Shown here piece by piece: positions 35,009 to 46,489 of a stretch of 64,000 nt of DNA (positions within the stretch are counted from its first letter, which is position 1; every line of letters begins with the position of its first letter). Where the stretch lies: assembly GCA_032158295.1 (NCBI GenBank), contig CM063258.1:5660583-5724582 (forward strand). Reading direction: 5' to 3'. Position numbers and translations under genes: made by a program. Origin of the DNA: Pycnopodia helianthoides (Eukaryota > Echinodermata > Asteroidea > Forcipulatida > Asteriidae). The notes below the pieces were generated by a model, which was not told the origin of the DNA, did no database searches, and was given only the letters and a program-made list of their open reading frames with translations.

Positions 35009-35839
35009 TGTATCTACCATAAATGAGGAAAAAAATGCATTAGTTGTAGCTTGATTAATCAAAAAAAATGACACTATTTTTGTTTGCCAAGAAAATGTCT
35101 GCTTACTTTTAGCATGCTTTTAGTAATGAGTCTCATATTTTTCCTCTGCACAAATTACACAAAAATTGGGGGAAACACACCTTCATAAATAAATTATGTT
35201 CATAAGCAAAACTACAGAAATATATTGTTAATAAACGTGCATTAATACACATTAGTTGTCAGGCTCGTTGTGATAATTGTCGTAAGAATCCATCCTCCAA
35301 ACGGTTGCAGAGGAAGGATGGAGGGTTAGGAATAGGGCAACTATTGTCAGGCAAGATAATAATAATTATAACATTGCACATTTGTACAATAATATTTAAT
35401 AATTAGAGTAATTTATCACTGGCAAGTATTCTAGGCTTATTCTGACATTATGACCACTTCATTAGGGACCTATCTTATTATTTTTCGATCTTCAGTAAAA
35501 TATTCCCTTTGCAGCACTAAATAATATTAATGTTTTTTTAGCTTTTTTCTTTGTGTCAAATTTTGGACACTGTGCTGACTGTAGTGATAGTCTAGTTTCA
35601 TAGAGCCAACAGAGTCTGATTTAAATTTTAATTCTGAATTATTTAGTTGGCAAAGTATCCTAAAGTAAAGACCAGGAGGTAGAACTTGTTTTCAACCTCC
35701 ATGGTGGTAAATGGTAAAAAAAGAGAAAAAAGAAAGAAAGTGAAATGGTGAAAGCAATCCTTTATAAACATGAAAGGCAATCAAGAATCACGCAGTATTG
35801 GCCCTATAGCCCACCTTGTTGGGCTGTTATGGCTCTCTT

Positions 35840-36181
35840 TTAAAGGCCCTGTACACTATTGGTAAGATCGAAAAACAAAATGTTCACAGATTCACACATA
35901 ACTTACATGATTTAAAGTAAGCAATGGTAGAAAGGGTTCCTTAAAATATTTCTGCCTAAAATGCTATCGTTTCTGAGAAACGAGTAAAACATTAGTAATT
36001 ATCGCGCGCGATAATTTGATAAAACAGAAAACACATAAGATCTCTTTTCACTATTTTCTCGTGACCTCGATGACCAATTGAGCTCAAACTTTCACAGGTT
36101 TGTTTGTTCATGCATACGTTTAATCACACAAAATGTGGACACTGATTTTGAGCTGTTACCAAAAGTGTACAATACCTTTAA
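35840..36181 (+). mobile_element. TTAA-type MITE, subfamily B copy 6
   Basis: TTAA intact on both sides, ATTATCGCGCGCGATAAT in the centre. Flanking words (CCCACCTTGTTGGGCTG before, CCAACAAGGTGGGC after) are themselves inverted, so it appears to have landed in the loop of an older foldback. Confidence 0.88.
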
Positions 36182-36349
36182 CATCGGTACCATTACATAA
36201 ATACAAGTCTAGACCGATGCGATGTTAAATTAGAGAGCCATAAAGTCAGCCCAACAAGGTGGGCTATATTGACCCGTACTTTGTGAGTTGGCACTTCGTC
36301 TTAAATATTTAATACATAATGGAAACATTTGTTTAGTTGTTCTACGTAC

Positions 36350-36490
36350 CTCTTTATCAGACTGATATTGAGTGATAAGCGATAGCAGTTCCACCACAGA
36401 TTCAGTTATCTTTAATGTCAACTCTGGCGATGACTCTACACACGTCCACACGTCCAGGAACCACTGCGCACATGCTATTTGAAAGTTCAT
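36350..36490 (-). CDS. candidate single exon, 47 codons, helical, unknown
   Basis: The minus strand runs from ATG (MNFQIACAQWFLDVWTC) through LTLKITESVVELLSLITQ to SDKE and a strong donor, GAG|GTACGT, in phase 0. The pattern looks like a HEAT/ARM-type helix pair. No following exon was found: joining it to the acceptor before the SOUL start codon (phase 0) soon hits a stop, so it could instead be part of the 5' UTR of the secreted SOUL gene, with a 47-codon upstream frame. An alternative acceptor (TGTGCGCAG) inside it would make it internal. I do not recognise a family. Confidence 0.35.
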
Positions 36491-36776
36491 CGACCTTTGT
36501 TACACAACAGTTTTGTGCAGCGAAGCGTAATGTCAACAACATACAGCAAGCCTGACTGCCGGGATCCTTATGTAAGGTGACCACCCTCCCTCCCTCCCTC
36601 CATGCATTATCATTGTACTAGTTAGACGTCGTACCAAACGATCTTGTAGCTTGACGCTCCTATTTAGGTAAGTAAGTTTATGCATGTATGGGGCGAGCAC
36701 TTCGAGGTTCGAGCGATGTCCTTAGCTAGCAGTGAAGCCTAGGTCCTTCTTATACAATTCTAGGGCCAATCCACTG

Positions 36777-37156
36777 ACATTTCTACCTCGATGCTGCCCG
36801 TCAACAGCTAGCTAGCCCCATCCATGAATAGGGCCAATCCACTCCGTATCCTCGGTCCTAGCAAAAGCGTGGGTCCCCTGCCCCTCTAGCCGGGTGGTGT
36901 TATTCAAATGTTATTATTCTGATCTTTATTTATTCAAAAAATGCAACCATAATAAGTACAAACTGTATTCTTTTATGCCTTGAGATGAAATAAAGTAAAA
37001 GTAAACTAAACTAAAAACGTGTGATGTTTTCCAAACAAATGTACAAGTTTCACGATCTAGATCTTTGCAGATTAAAAAAAAATAGGGAGAAAGAATAGGT
37101 TTGCAGTGGTGCTAGGGCCAAGGATACGGAGTGGATTGGCCCTAATTATGGGGCTA
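36777..37156. repeat. long-spaced inverted repeat (GGGCCAATCCAC family)
   Basis: GAATAGGGCCAATCCACTCC with GTATCCTCGGTCCTAGC at the left is mirrored by GCTAGGGCCAAGGATACGGA and GTGGATTGGCCCTAATT at the right. It is the same family as 16825-17605. Confidence 0.65.
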
Positions 37157-37372
37157 GTCAACATTCAGAGCTGATCCAATTGCCAGTGGATTGGCAGTGC
37201 TACTGTAGTAGCTAGAGTAAAGTAGAAACTAGAGTAGAATGGGGCTAGGTCGAACCAGAAGTCATGCTATGATTAGAATATGATTATGTCATGACAGTAG
37301 CCCTAAAAGTAAAAGACTGATTTTGTGAAATTTGTTCCATGTAAAAAACATTAAGGAAGATAACTTTGTTTA

Positions 37373-37475
37373 AAACCTTTGAATGGAAATAGCAAGTTTA
37401 ATTTAAAATTGAAAAAATTTGTAGTGGTCGGAAACCAAAGTGGTGGTTGTGGGGAATCCTGAGTGCTGGGCGGGT
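37373..37475. repeat. dispersed repeat shared with 42375-42515
   Basis: AAACCTTTGAATGGAAAT, GTGGTCGGAAACCAAAG, GGGGAATCCTGAGTGCTGGG and CGGGTTTTCC occur in the same order in both places. Confidence 0.7.
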
Positions 37476-37717
37476 TTTCCTGATGTGTATATAATAGTAC
37501 TATTAAATAGTATACTAAAGAAAGTGCGGGAATCTGAGGCATTCAGTTGTAGTTTAACGTGTGACATGTAAAGCCGTCATATTGTTTATAACGCCTATAG
37601 ATAAGAAGCTAATGCTAGTTGCTATGGCTAACTGGTTGCTACAGGTATAGTACATATTTAAAGACATTATATCTCCTAGATTAAGTAGTTGACGCCTAGT
37701 TATGGATACACATGCTT

Positions 37718-39965
37718 GAGACAGTATTTATGGAGGAGCCATGCTTTAATCAAAGTGATCAACAGCGCCCTCTGTTGGCGGGTATAAACACAGATATTGT
37801 TACATCCTTCCCTTTTTAAACTTTGAGTGGGAAGTGGTAAATTTTTTGAGAAATGTTTCAAAAGAAAACTAATAAATTTAACTTTAAAATAAAGTCATAG
37901 TTTTCATGAATAAAGAAAATGTCCATAATGGAGAATATTTCAATAAAGTTGATGGCTGAAAATAAAATGATTTTAGTTAAGTTTGTTACCTTCAGTCATA
38001 CTTCATTTTTTTTTTTTTTTTTTTAAACAGAAGAAATGTGTGCACTTTTTTACAGAGTTAGGAACAGAATGGTGGTCCATTAGTCACTGATTATAATGAA
38101 GGTATTCCATATCTGCCAAAGTTGTGTTTTAGTTTGTTGATAACACTTTGGGCAGTGGTTTTGTGTAGTCGGTCCACCTCCCAAAAATTGGATTTGTAGC
38201 AGGATAAACAGTGATGAGGTACTCTTTCCCATTGAAATGAAGATCAATGCCTAGTTTTTCCCACGGTCTTTCAGGTATGTCAGGGGACATTAGTGGTAGT
38301 GGTGCCTGTGCAACTTCATTTGTCTCGGCATGTGTCACACTGTTCTATCCACTGTTTTTTTTTTCATTGTTCATTCCTGGCCAGAGAACATTTTTCTAGA
38401 GCGAAGACCACAGCTAGCATCTCTTTTTCAATTGCTGCATACCTCGTCTCTGTATCACTCGGGGCTCGACTGGCATAGGCAAGTGGTTTGCCATCTTGGA
38501 GCTCAGCTGCCCCAATGCCTCTATCGCTGGCATCAGTATGGATGACGAGATCTTTGTTAGCGTCAAAGTATTGACAGGACTGGAGCTTTAGTGATGAGTT
38601 GTTTGAGTTCATCAAAGGTTTTGTCATGGCAGGCATCCCATGACCATTGCACATCTTTCCGAGTTGGTGCATTTAGTGGCTCCATCACTTTTGAGAGATT
38701 GGGTAGGAACTTTGATAAGTAGTTTACCATACCTCTCAGTCTGTCTGCATCATCTTTTGTAGTCGGAGTTTTCATTTTCCGCACAGCTTCAATCTTTGAT
38801 GGAAGAGCCTTGAGTCCATCTTTAGAGATGATGTGACCAAGGAAAGTTAGTTCAGTTAAGGCAAAGGAGGACTTATCCTTATTTAGCACAATGCCTTTTT
38901 CCTTGCATCTTTGCAGCAGTGTGCGAACACGAGATCGTGCTCTTCATCATCTTTGCCCCATACGATGATGTCATCTGCTACGCAGCTCACTAGATCATCT
39001 AGTGCTTGGTGTAGTCTCTTCTGGAAAATCTCACTGCTCACCTTGAGACCAAACGGTAAACACTTCCATCGGTATCTACACCAGGGTGTAGCAAAGGTAG
39101 TCAGTTCACTGGATTCATCGTCTAGAGCACAGTGTAAGTATCCATCCTCCAAGTCACAGGAGGAGAAACGAGTTGCTTGGGCTAGTTCTGGTAGTATGTT
39201 GTTGAGAACAGGGAGTGAGTAATGTTCTCTTTTTTCAGTGCCTTGTTGAGAGGACCGGGGTCAATACAGATTCTGACACCTCCAGACTTCTTTTCTATAA
39301 CTGACATTTGGCTGACCCGGTCAGTCGGTTTGTCGATGACACTGATCACATCTTGCTCAACAAATTGATTAAGTTTGGCCTGCACTACCGGTTGAAGTGC
39401 TTCAAGAATATTTCTTGCAGGTCTGATCACAGGATCTGCATCTGGCATCACAGTGATGTGCACTGTCCTTCCAGGCAGCTGTGCCCATAATGACGAGTTG
39501 AATACTGTAGGGTATTCCATCACACAATTTGGCACTCGAGGACACACAGAGTGAACTGCAGCAAACTTATCATAGTTGATGGTAATGAGTCCCATCTTTT
39601 CAGCAGCTCGTCTGCCTATCAGTGGTGTGAGTGATTCCTCAACAATTACAAACTGGACTTTGTATTTCTTCTGAGTCACAGGATTTCTAATCTTCACTGC
39701 ACTTTTACCGAGAGCTGTCATGCAAGAGTTGTTCCACATCTTTAAACTGCACTCGCTCAGGTTGGATTTCAGTGACGTATTTTGAGGGTAGAAGATTCAC
39801 AGTTGCGCCACTATCAACTTGGAATTTAATGGATTGATCTTTGACCTTTGAGCTTCATACGTCTGTTTGGTTATATGCCTCGTATTTATGGAGAAGCCAT
39901 GCTTTAATCAAAGTGATTAACAGTGCCCTCTGTTGGCGGGTATAAACACAGATATTGTTACAGTA
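37718..39965 (-). mobile_element. broken Ty3/gypsy LTR retroelement
   Basis: Read on the minus strand: a protease tail (LIGRRAAEKMGLITI) and RT start (SGGVRICIDPGPLNKALKKE) at 39739-39182; the RT core (LEDGYLHCALDDES, TPWCRYRWKCLPFGLKVS, CVADDIIVWG with the catalytic DD) at 39152-38883; the thumb (KSSFALTELTFLGHIISKDG) at 38889-38563; RNase H (HTDASDRGIGAAE, EKEMLAVVFALEKC) at 38672-38364; and the start of the integrase core (ERPWEKLGIDLHFNGKEYLI) at 38338-38129. Frameshifts separate the blocks, and gag and most of the integrase are gone. The edges 39878-39965 and 37718-37805 are direct repeats beginning TGTAACAATATCTGTG on the minus strand, which I read as LTR parts. Confidence 0.85.
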
Positions 39966-40003
39966 CTTTGGGTTGTAAGTAAAAACATATGTTTTGTTTT
40001 CAG

Positions 40004-43000
40004 CATATAGAGCATTCAGTACATCACACAACGCAACAATGTTTGCAGCAATCAAAACTCTTTTTGCTGACCTTGAAACGCCCAAGTATGAAGTGGAACA
40101 GGGCTCCACAGAGGACAAACTGCTGCTAACAAAAAGAAAGTAAGAGCTTTAATTTGATAGCTGTAGGATTTTAGAATTTACTCTAGGGTCATTCCGTGTC
40201 AATTCAACACGCTTTTGGACCTGACCGTCACAGATTAAAATGAAATTTTGTGTGCTGATTGGACTCAATGAGAAACCCCAGAACCAAAATTTTTTGTCGT
40301 TCGGTTGATTATTTTTTGAGATATGGGTTAACGAACTTTTGACTAATTAGGTTCTTTACTTTTGGAGATATGAATGTCCAAACATAGCAGGTCATGCTAA
40401 TTAGTCAAAAGTTCGTTAACCCATATCTCAAAAAATAATCAACCGAACGACAAAAAATTTCGGTTCTGGGGGTTTCTCATTGAGTCCAATCAGCACACCA
40501 AATTTCATTTTAATCTGTGACGGTCAGGTCCAAAAGCGTGTTGAATTGACACGGAATGACCCTCTAGAAGAAACATGTGTCATAATTTTCTCAATCTGTA
40601 AAATATGTTTCATTGAAATATGTGTTTTGTTTTAGCAAAAACCAAAACAGCTATACATGTGTAGCTCTGTCATGTAATGGGTGTTTTGCTGAGATTTGCA
40701 AAAAAAATTGTTTACTAATATTATCTTGAAAGTATTGTTAGCCTTTCTGGATTCAATGCCTGCTGCTTCTGTTCTGTTGACAAGTTGGACCTTGGAGGCT
40801 GGTAGGGGCAGAATTTAACCTTAAAATTCAGGGCGTTACAGTATCTGTAAACTTACAAATACTGAACACCCTGAATTTGACGGCACTTGTGCCATCTTTA
40901 ACACAATTTTAAGTTTTGGAAATTACTTTTTTGCCAAAGGAGTATGAAGTCAGAAGATATGAAGAGGCAACAACTTGGGTGACTACATCGGTATCTTCTA
41001 TTGAGGGACCTTCAGAGGACCAAAAACAGAAAAAGAAGACCAGCGAAATGTTCTTCAAGCTTTTTAACTACATTTCAGGAAAAAATGATAAAAGTATGCA
41101 AACTAAATCCATGTCCAAAATTTATTTTGTAATTGATCTTAAATGGACCCAGTTTTGGTCAAATTATTTCAAAGGGATGAGCGGCTATTGCCTCACATCA
41201 TGATGTTTGAATTCATTTCAAGAGCAACCTCTAATAAGTTGTTAAAATTGAATTTGCTTTTTTAACCCATGGCAACTTAAGGTTATTGTCAGACTTTTTT
41301 TCTCTTGACTTGTTTCAAATGATATATGCCTGCAAATTGCTTCCAGAACAAAAAATTGAGATGACTGTGCCTGTGCTTAAAAAGATAACACCTGGAGCAG
41401 GTCCATTCTGTGAAACAACCAAAGACATGTCGTTCTACGTCACCAAGGAATTTCAGGGCAACCCCCCAACCCCGCTAGCTGAAGATGTTCATGTCACACA
41501 TCTGCCAGCTCAGCGAGTTGTTGCCAGGTAAGCTCAAGTGGCTGTCTTTATTTAGGGAGAAGGACCTTGCTTTAAACTTATATTCATAAATACCTCGGAG
41601 AGTTTGATCCATTCTGATTGGTGGAGAGCGTGTCACGTGGGGGTGTTTAAACAGATGATAATGCACGGCTAGAAGTGTTTAAACACACCTGTGGCGCGCA
41701 AGGTTACACGCAGGCGCTAATTTACGCGAAACGCAATCAAGACATATTGGTATTTAATCTAAAAACATGTTAGTGTTATGACGCGCGCGTACGCACAACT
41801 GTTGAGCATGGCTCGAGGACGTGACAGGAAATGAAAGTTAACAGAAAAGTTGAGATTTTTCCAACAATATTACGCTTTTAACAAAAAGGGCATTTATGAA
41901 TGGGAATAAAAGAGTAGTGACTTGGTCTTAACCGGCCGTTTAAAACCTTGCAGGGCCGTGGCCGTGCGATAAAGGACCTCGCCTTCAGCTTGGTCCTTTA
42001 TCACACGGCCACGAACCTGCTGGTTTTAAACGGCCGGTTAAGACCGCGTCACTACCCTTTTATTCCCTTAATCCAATTCAAGCGTACCTGTATAGTCCCC
42101 TATTGCCCATTGTCTGCCATTTTAAGAGTCAATTCGCACATAAAGATGAGGTGAGCGACTGAGCGTCTCACCACGCAAACGTTGCCTGAGATGCATGTAC
42201 CGCATAGTAACACAGGGTTCTGCCCAGGGTTTCTTGAGTGGCGGAAAATGTTTCCCTGAAAACCATTGCCAGATGGATCAGTTACACGGTTGATCATATA
42301 AATAGACTCCAACCAGAGAAATACTCAAAATTAATGGCTTTGGATACCATTTTTGTACTGGTTAAAACGCAATTTTACATTTTGTTGAAAACCTTTGAAA
42401 GGAAATTGCTAGTCTAGTTAAAAAAAATTGAAAATATGTGGTGGTCGGAAACGGAGAAAATTTGACCAGTGGTGGTTGGGGAATCCTGAGTGCCGGGCGG
42501 GTTTTCCGGCACCGACCACTGTGGGCAGAACCCTGGTAACACATGGGAATCTGACTCCAAAATTTCCCAACCAAGATTTATCGTGGGTGATGACGCCAGA
42601 TGAATTCGGGCAATATAATTATTTTTTTTTTACAAAATGGGAAGAATACCCAGATCCCAGAGTCTATAGAGCTTCTTGGGCATTAATACAAGCCCCATGT
42701 TGGGTACGGCAATCAAAATACTGGGATGCTGTAGCCTTGGTTTTTATGTTGTAAATTTTATATTGTAAATTTGCCTGGCTTAGAAAATAGCATGATTTGT
42801 TCTTTACAGAATTTTTGATGGTTACACAACGGAGGTTAAAGATCTAGAACAGGCCCGGATCCTGGCTGAGCTCACCACGGACAAGTACGAGCTGGAACAA
42901 GATTACTTCTTTACTGCCTCATACAATAGCCCATGGAGGGTGACAGGGCGTCGAAATGAGGTCTGGTTTGTGGTGAAAGGTGATAAGAAACCCAATGAGG

Positions 43001-43077
43001 CTACTGTCGAAACGACAACAGTTAAGGAAACTAAGGAAAGCTCCGCAGCCCCATCTGAAAGCACATCTGCTGAATAG
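40004..43077 (+). CDS. SOUL/HEBP2-like protein without signal peptide; first splice donor abnormal
   Basis: Exons: 40004-40113 (acceptor TTTTGTTTTCAG, ATG at 40039), 40940-41093, 41347-41527 and 42810-43077 (stop TAG). The last three join in phases 1 and 2 and make 200 residues. The protein starts MFAAIKTLFADLETPKYEV, like intracellular HEBP proteins. It continues with EYEVRRYEEATTWVTTSV, MFFKLFNYISGKNDK, KIEMTVPV, PGAGPFCE, MSFYVTKEFQGNPPTP, and SYNSPWRVTGRRNEVWFVV. A 32-residue Thr/Glu/Lys/Ser tail follows (TVETTTVKETKESS). By comparison with the minus-strand paralogue, exon 1 should end after GSTE, but the next bases are GACAAA, not GT. The strong GTAAGA at 40140 would shift the frame, and the weak GT at 40093 keeps it but drops seven residues. 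With the GA site the product is 225 residues. Either a rare GA-AG intron, an unseen exon or an inactive gene could explain this. Confidence 0.85.
40185..40563. mobile_element. foldback MITE with about 165-bp near-perfect arms
   Basis: AGGGTCATTCCGTGTCAATT at the left is mirrored by AATTGACACGGAATGACCCT at the right. The match runs inward to AGTCAAAAGTTCGTTAACCC. The few mismatches suggest recent origin. It occupies intron 1 of the plus-strand SOUL gene, about 70 bases after its first exon. Confidence 0.92.
41899..42068. repeat. foldback repeat, about 75-bp arms
   Basis: TGGGAATAAAAGAGTAGTGA and CGGCCGTTTAAAACC at the left, GGTTTTAAACGGCCGG and TCACTACCCTTTTATTCCC at the right. It lies in the last intron of the plus-strand SOUL gene. 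Confidence 0.85.
42375..42515. repeat. dispersed repeat shared with 37373-37475
   Basis: AAAACCTTTGAAAGGAAAT, GGTGGTCGGAAAC, GGGGAATCCTGAGTGCCGGG and CGGGTTTTCC. It is in the last intron of the plus-strand SOUL gene. Confidence 0.7.
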
Positions 43078-43086
43078 GATGCCAAT

Positions 43087-43314
43087 ATAGATAGGTTGCA
43101 GTATGCGTAAATCGGCCATCTTTACGGGCAGTTTAGAACAAACAGTCGTGCGTTTCGTGTGAGAACGGCGTGCAACACGCGCGCATTTCACGAAACTCAT
43201 TGCAGGATTGGTCAGTGAACAACGCGGCTGCGTTAATAAGTTGAGCGTTTGACGCACCTTCAAGCCAAAATGCAATTTGCCCGTAAAGATGGCGTCTACT
43301 GGGAACTATCTATA
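43087..43314. mobile_element. 228-bp TIR MITE (ATAGATAG family), copy 2
   Basis: Nearly identical to 1939-2166 (for example GGCGTGCAACACGCGCGCAT in both). It begins ten bases after the stop codon of the plus-strand SOUL gene, so it would be the start of that gene's 3' UTR. Confidence 0.85.
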
Positions 43315-43963
43315 GTAAACAATCGTGTATTCGTGGGTGGGGGTCAATACCTGTGGGATGTTTCCCCTTTTAAAATGCATCTATGTTTAGTCCAGCTTAC
43401 TACCAAGCTATTTAAACATTTCCTTAACAAATCATGAGAAAGGAATTTTGGGGCTCATGGAAGTGATGTATGATGATTCTGCCCACCCCCCCCCCCTTAT
43501 GAAATTATTTCTCCTCTGCTTCTTGTATCACTGTGCCACCGGTCAGTTTAATTGAAAAATCAATACATTCAAACGAAAGCTAGTTATGATGGAACTAGAT
43601 GTAAAGTCTTATGCAGCGGCATTGCTCTGAGTGTGGGGGCCGGGGGTACATTCCCCCACAATTTCCCAGTACCCCTCCCCAGGTGCCCCAAATAAAGTCC
43701 AGGTGGTGCCCTAAAAAAAAGGGTGGCCCCATGGCCCCACTGGAAAGCAATTACTAGACAGACCCCCCCCCCAACCCTCACCCCCAGCCAAAACAAATCC
43801 TGGTTATTTGCTGCTAACTGGATCTCACACAGTGAATACAGCAAAGGTATTAACAACTATGCATGATAAACGTCTGTATTCCCATATATTACAAGTAATG
43901 ATGGGAGCTCTAATACAATAACAGGGTATATGGGTTTTGAGGCATTGCATGGTGAGGTATCAG

Positions 43964-44250
43964 TATATATTCGGTTTGCGGTAACACCATGTGTAAAAAA
44001 TATCTACTTGCTGTGTAGATTTGTTCTTTAGAGAACTTGTCTTGCTATTTATTCAGGCCGATTTCCTACCTCCCGCCCAGGTAGTAGTTAATAAGCAGGA
44101 CAGTTCTTTTCAGAACTGAGAAGTCTCCCGAATTCCGAATAAACCTACTCCGCGGTAGTAGAATAAATAGCAAGACAAGTTCTCTAAAGAACAAATCTAC
44201 ACAGCAAGTAGATATTTTTTACACATGGTGTTACCGCAAACCGAATATAT
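43964..44250. mobile_element. foldback element with about 91-bp arms
   Basis: ATATATTCGGTTTGCGGTAA at the left is mirrored by TTACCGCAAACCGAATATAT at the right, continuing without visible mismatch to GTCTTGCTATTTATTC against GAATAAATAGCAAGAC. Confidence 0.9.
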
Positions 44251-45528
44251 AATAACTGGGTATTTGTATTTTTTTGTATTGTGGAGGAAGACTAATTAGC
44301 TGCTTATGATGTCATGTCGGTTTAGTTTATTTATGACAGAACCTTAGGCCATGATAAAGCTAAATCTCATTTAATTATCTCCTGATTTGTACTTATATAA
44401 TATTTAGAAGCAGCTTGTTCAGTAGTTTGAAATGTCTGCACATGTAAATGACAGGTGGCGTATTTATAGTAGAACAACAAAACTGCAAGTTGCACATAGT
44501 GTAACTGTGATTAATCAAAGCTCTTTGTCTTGTTCCTTTATAGACCTACAACTACATGATATCATTATGTAAAATGTCATTTTGTTTTATAGCAAAGCAA
44601 ATTTTTTCTTTTTTTTGCAAGAAGTACTTAGAGTTAGACCAATAAGTCAAACAATTCCACCGTGTATTTTGAGGCTAAAAAGGAATTTATGTTTTAAAAA
44701 ATCGACTCCACCATCTTTTTTTTTTTTGTCTCAACGAATTTTATTTAATTTGACTGAGCTATTTAAAAATTATCTTCCAGTATTGTATTTGTAACCGAGT
44801 GTTTGTTAAGTTACCTCAAATCTCAAATCAAGCATAGACTTTGATTCTTTTGTTGCCACAATATTTCATGTATGTTGTGTAACTGTAAAGAATGTAATAA
44901 ATACAATACAGGTTTTTGCTTAATTGTATTCACAAAATAGTTGTTTGTTTTTAAGGTCTGGAATAGGCCTCCTTTTATTAGGAATAACCAAATTACAGCC
45001 TACTCAATAGACCTTTCTTTTGCAATGTCACAACCCGAGTTTTTGCCAACCAAGGTTAAACAGCGAAAACAGATAGCCACAGTTGTAACAACAAATGAAC
45101 AATGTGGTTACACAAATATTCAAAAATACTGTTGAATTTGTTGGAAACAAAGCAACTAACTTGCTAACCATCCATGGGGTGTATATGTGTCAAATAACAA
45201 TTTGCAAAAGTGATGAATTTGGTCACATTGTCTGTTAACAGATTGAATGTTTAGCCAACATTCGGCTGTCCATGCCAACCAGCGCGGTTTGTTTATCAAC
45301 AATGGAAAGGTCTATAATGTACTCAGTAGACTAGACAAGTCTGGTACTGTAGTCATACTCCTAGAATTATGAGGTTCCATGAACCTCATAGAGGTCCATG
45401 TACAAACTACAATACAAAACTTTTTTTCATTTACGTTTCTGCACCTGGAGTTCTCATTTGAAATCGGATCTCGCCAAAATTAGGCTCTACGTGTTCCTTG
45501 GAATCTCATTGAGCGTTGCATGGGTCAA
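44251..45528. other. no gene seen; possible 3' UTR end of the SOUL gene
   Basis: AT-rich. An AATAAA at 44896-44901 on the plus strand could be a poly(A) signal for the plus-strand SOUL gene, but a 1.8-kb 3' UTR would be needed. The frames at 44582-45135 show no domain. Confidence 0.35.
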
Positions 45529-45836
45529 GAAAATCCACTCCGCAAATTTAAAATTGTTAAAAAGCAATAAATTCTTCCGGTCATTCCCAGTCCTCTTCAA
45601 ACAGTGTGAGTGTTATAACAAATATGGCGCTTGCTGCGCTCGCAAAGGTCTACCGAACAAACTGGTACTCCGCGCGCAGCAACGCTGGTCCCGGCAACTG
45701 TAGGTTGGTTTTGTACACACATCATGTGACTCCAGCGCCATATTTGTTATAACACTCACACTGTTTGAAGAGGACTGGGAATGACCGGAAGAATTTATTG
45801 CTTTTTAACAATTTTAAATTTGCGGAGTGGATTTTC
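45529..45836. mobile_element. foldback element with perfect 103-bp arms
   Basis: The left arm 45529-45631 and right arm 45734-45836 are exact reverse complements as far as I can check by eye (from GAAAATCCACTCCGCAAATT to AACAAATATGGCGCT). The loop is about 100 bases and GC-richer (CTGGTACTCCGCGCGCAGCA). Confidence 0.92.
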
Positions 45837-46489
45837 TGTGTCTTTTGTTGTCATTTTTTAGCCTTCAAAAAAGATGCTTGAAACATTAGGCCATAATTAA
45901 TAAACTATTTTTGTAGATAAAACCGTTTAAAAGAAAAACTTTCATTATAAATTAACATCATCAAAAGTAAGCTTAATCAGATCAGCCTTTAGAAAAAGAA
46001 AGAAAAACAAAATTTAACATGAAACAGAGCAACATATATAAACCTCAATATACAGATTTAGCTACCTAGCAAATCCATAACTTAAAAAAAAAAAAATTAT
46101 AATTAAAAGAATATTTTATTTTTTAATAACAATTAACATTAGTCACCCCCTGTACATTATACTTAGAATTAGTTGAAACATTAAAAAGGAACAATGTAGT
46201 CCCCTTCTTTTTCAATTAGAAACGTTTTAAAGCCCAACAAAATGTCCGCTAAAATTGTTGCACACAGCGTGTGCTTGCGGAAACCCTACCGGGGCTTCAC
46301 GCAGTGTGACGGCGGTGAGTTACACGGACCGCTTCGCTACATTCTGACCGCTTGTGCGCGAGTGTGCTCGTAAGCACACATAAAGTAACAAGTTTGATGG
46401 ACAGTTTGAACCTTAAAATAATCAATTTTCAGACTTAGTTTCACTTTGGTCGTGTATAAACATTTAAATTTCAAGAAAAAAATACTCAC

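Noticed and set aside
38129..39739. Functional retrotransposon polyprotein or domesticated gene
   Set aside because: The blocks are separated by frameshifts, gag and most of the integrase are missing, and no intact frame covers the RT.
46242..46312. Plus-strand first exon starting MSAKIVAHSVCL with donor GTGAGT
   Set aside because: A possible donor exists, but no following exon was found, the peptide matches nothing I know, and the region is short and GC-shifted like nearby repeats.
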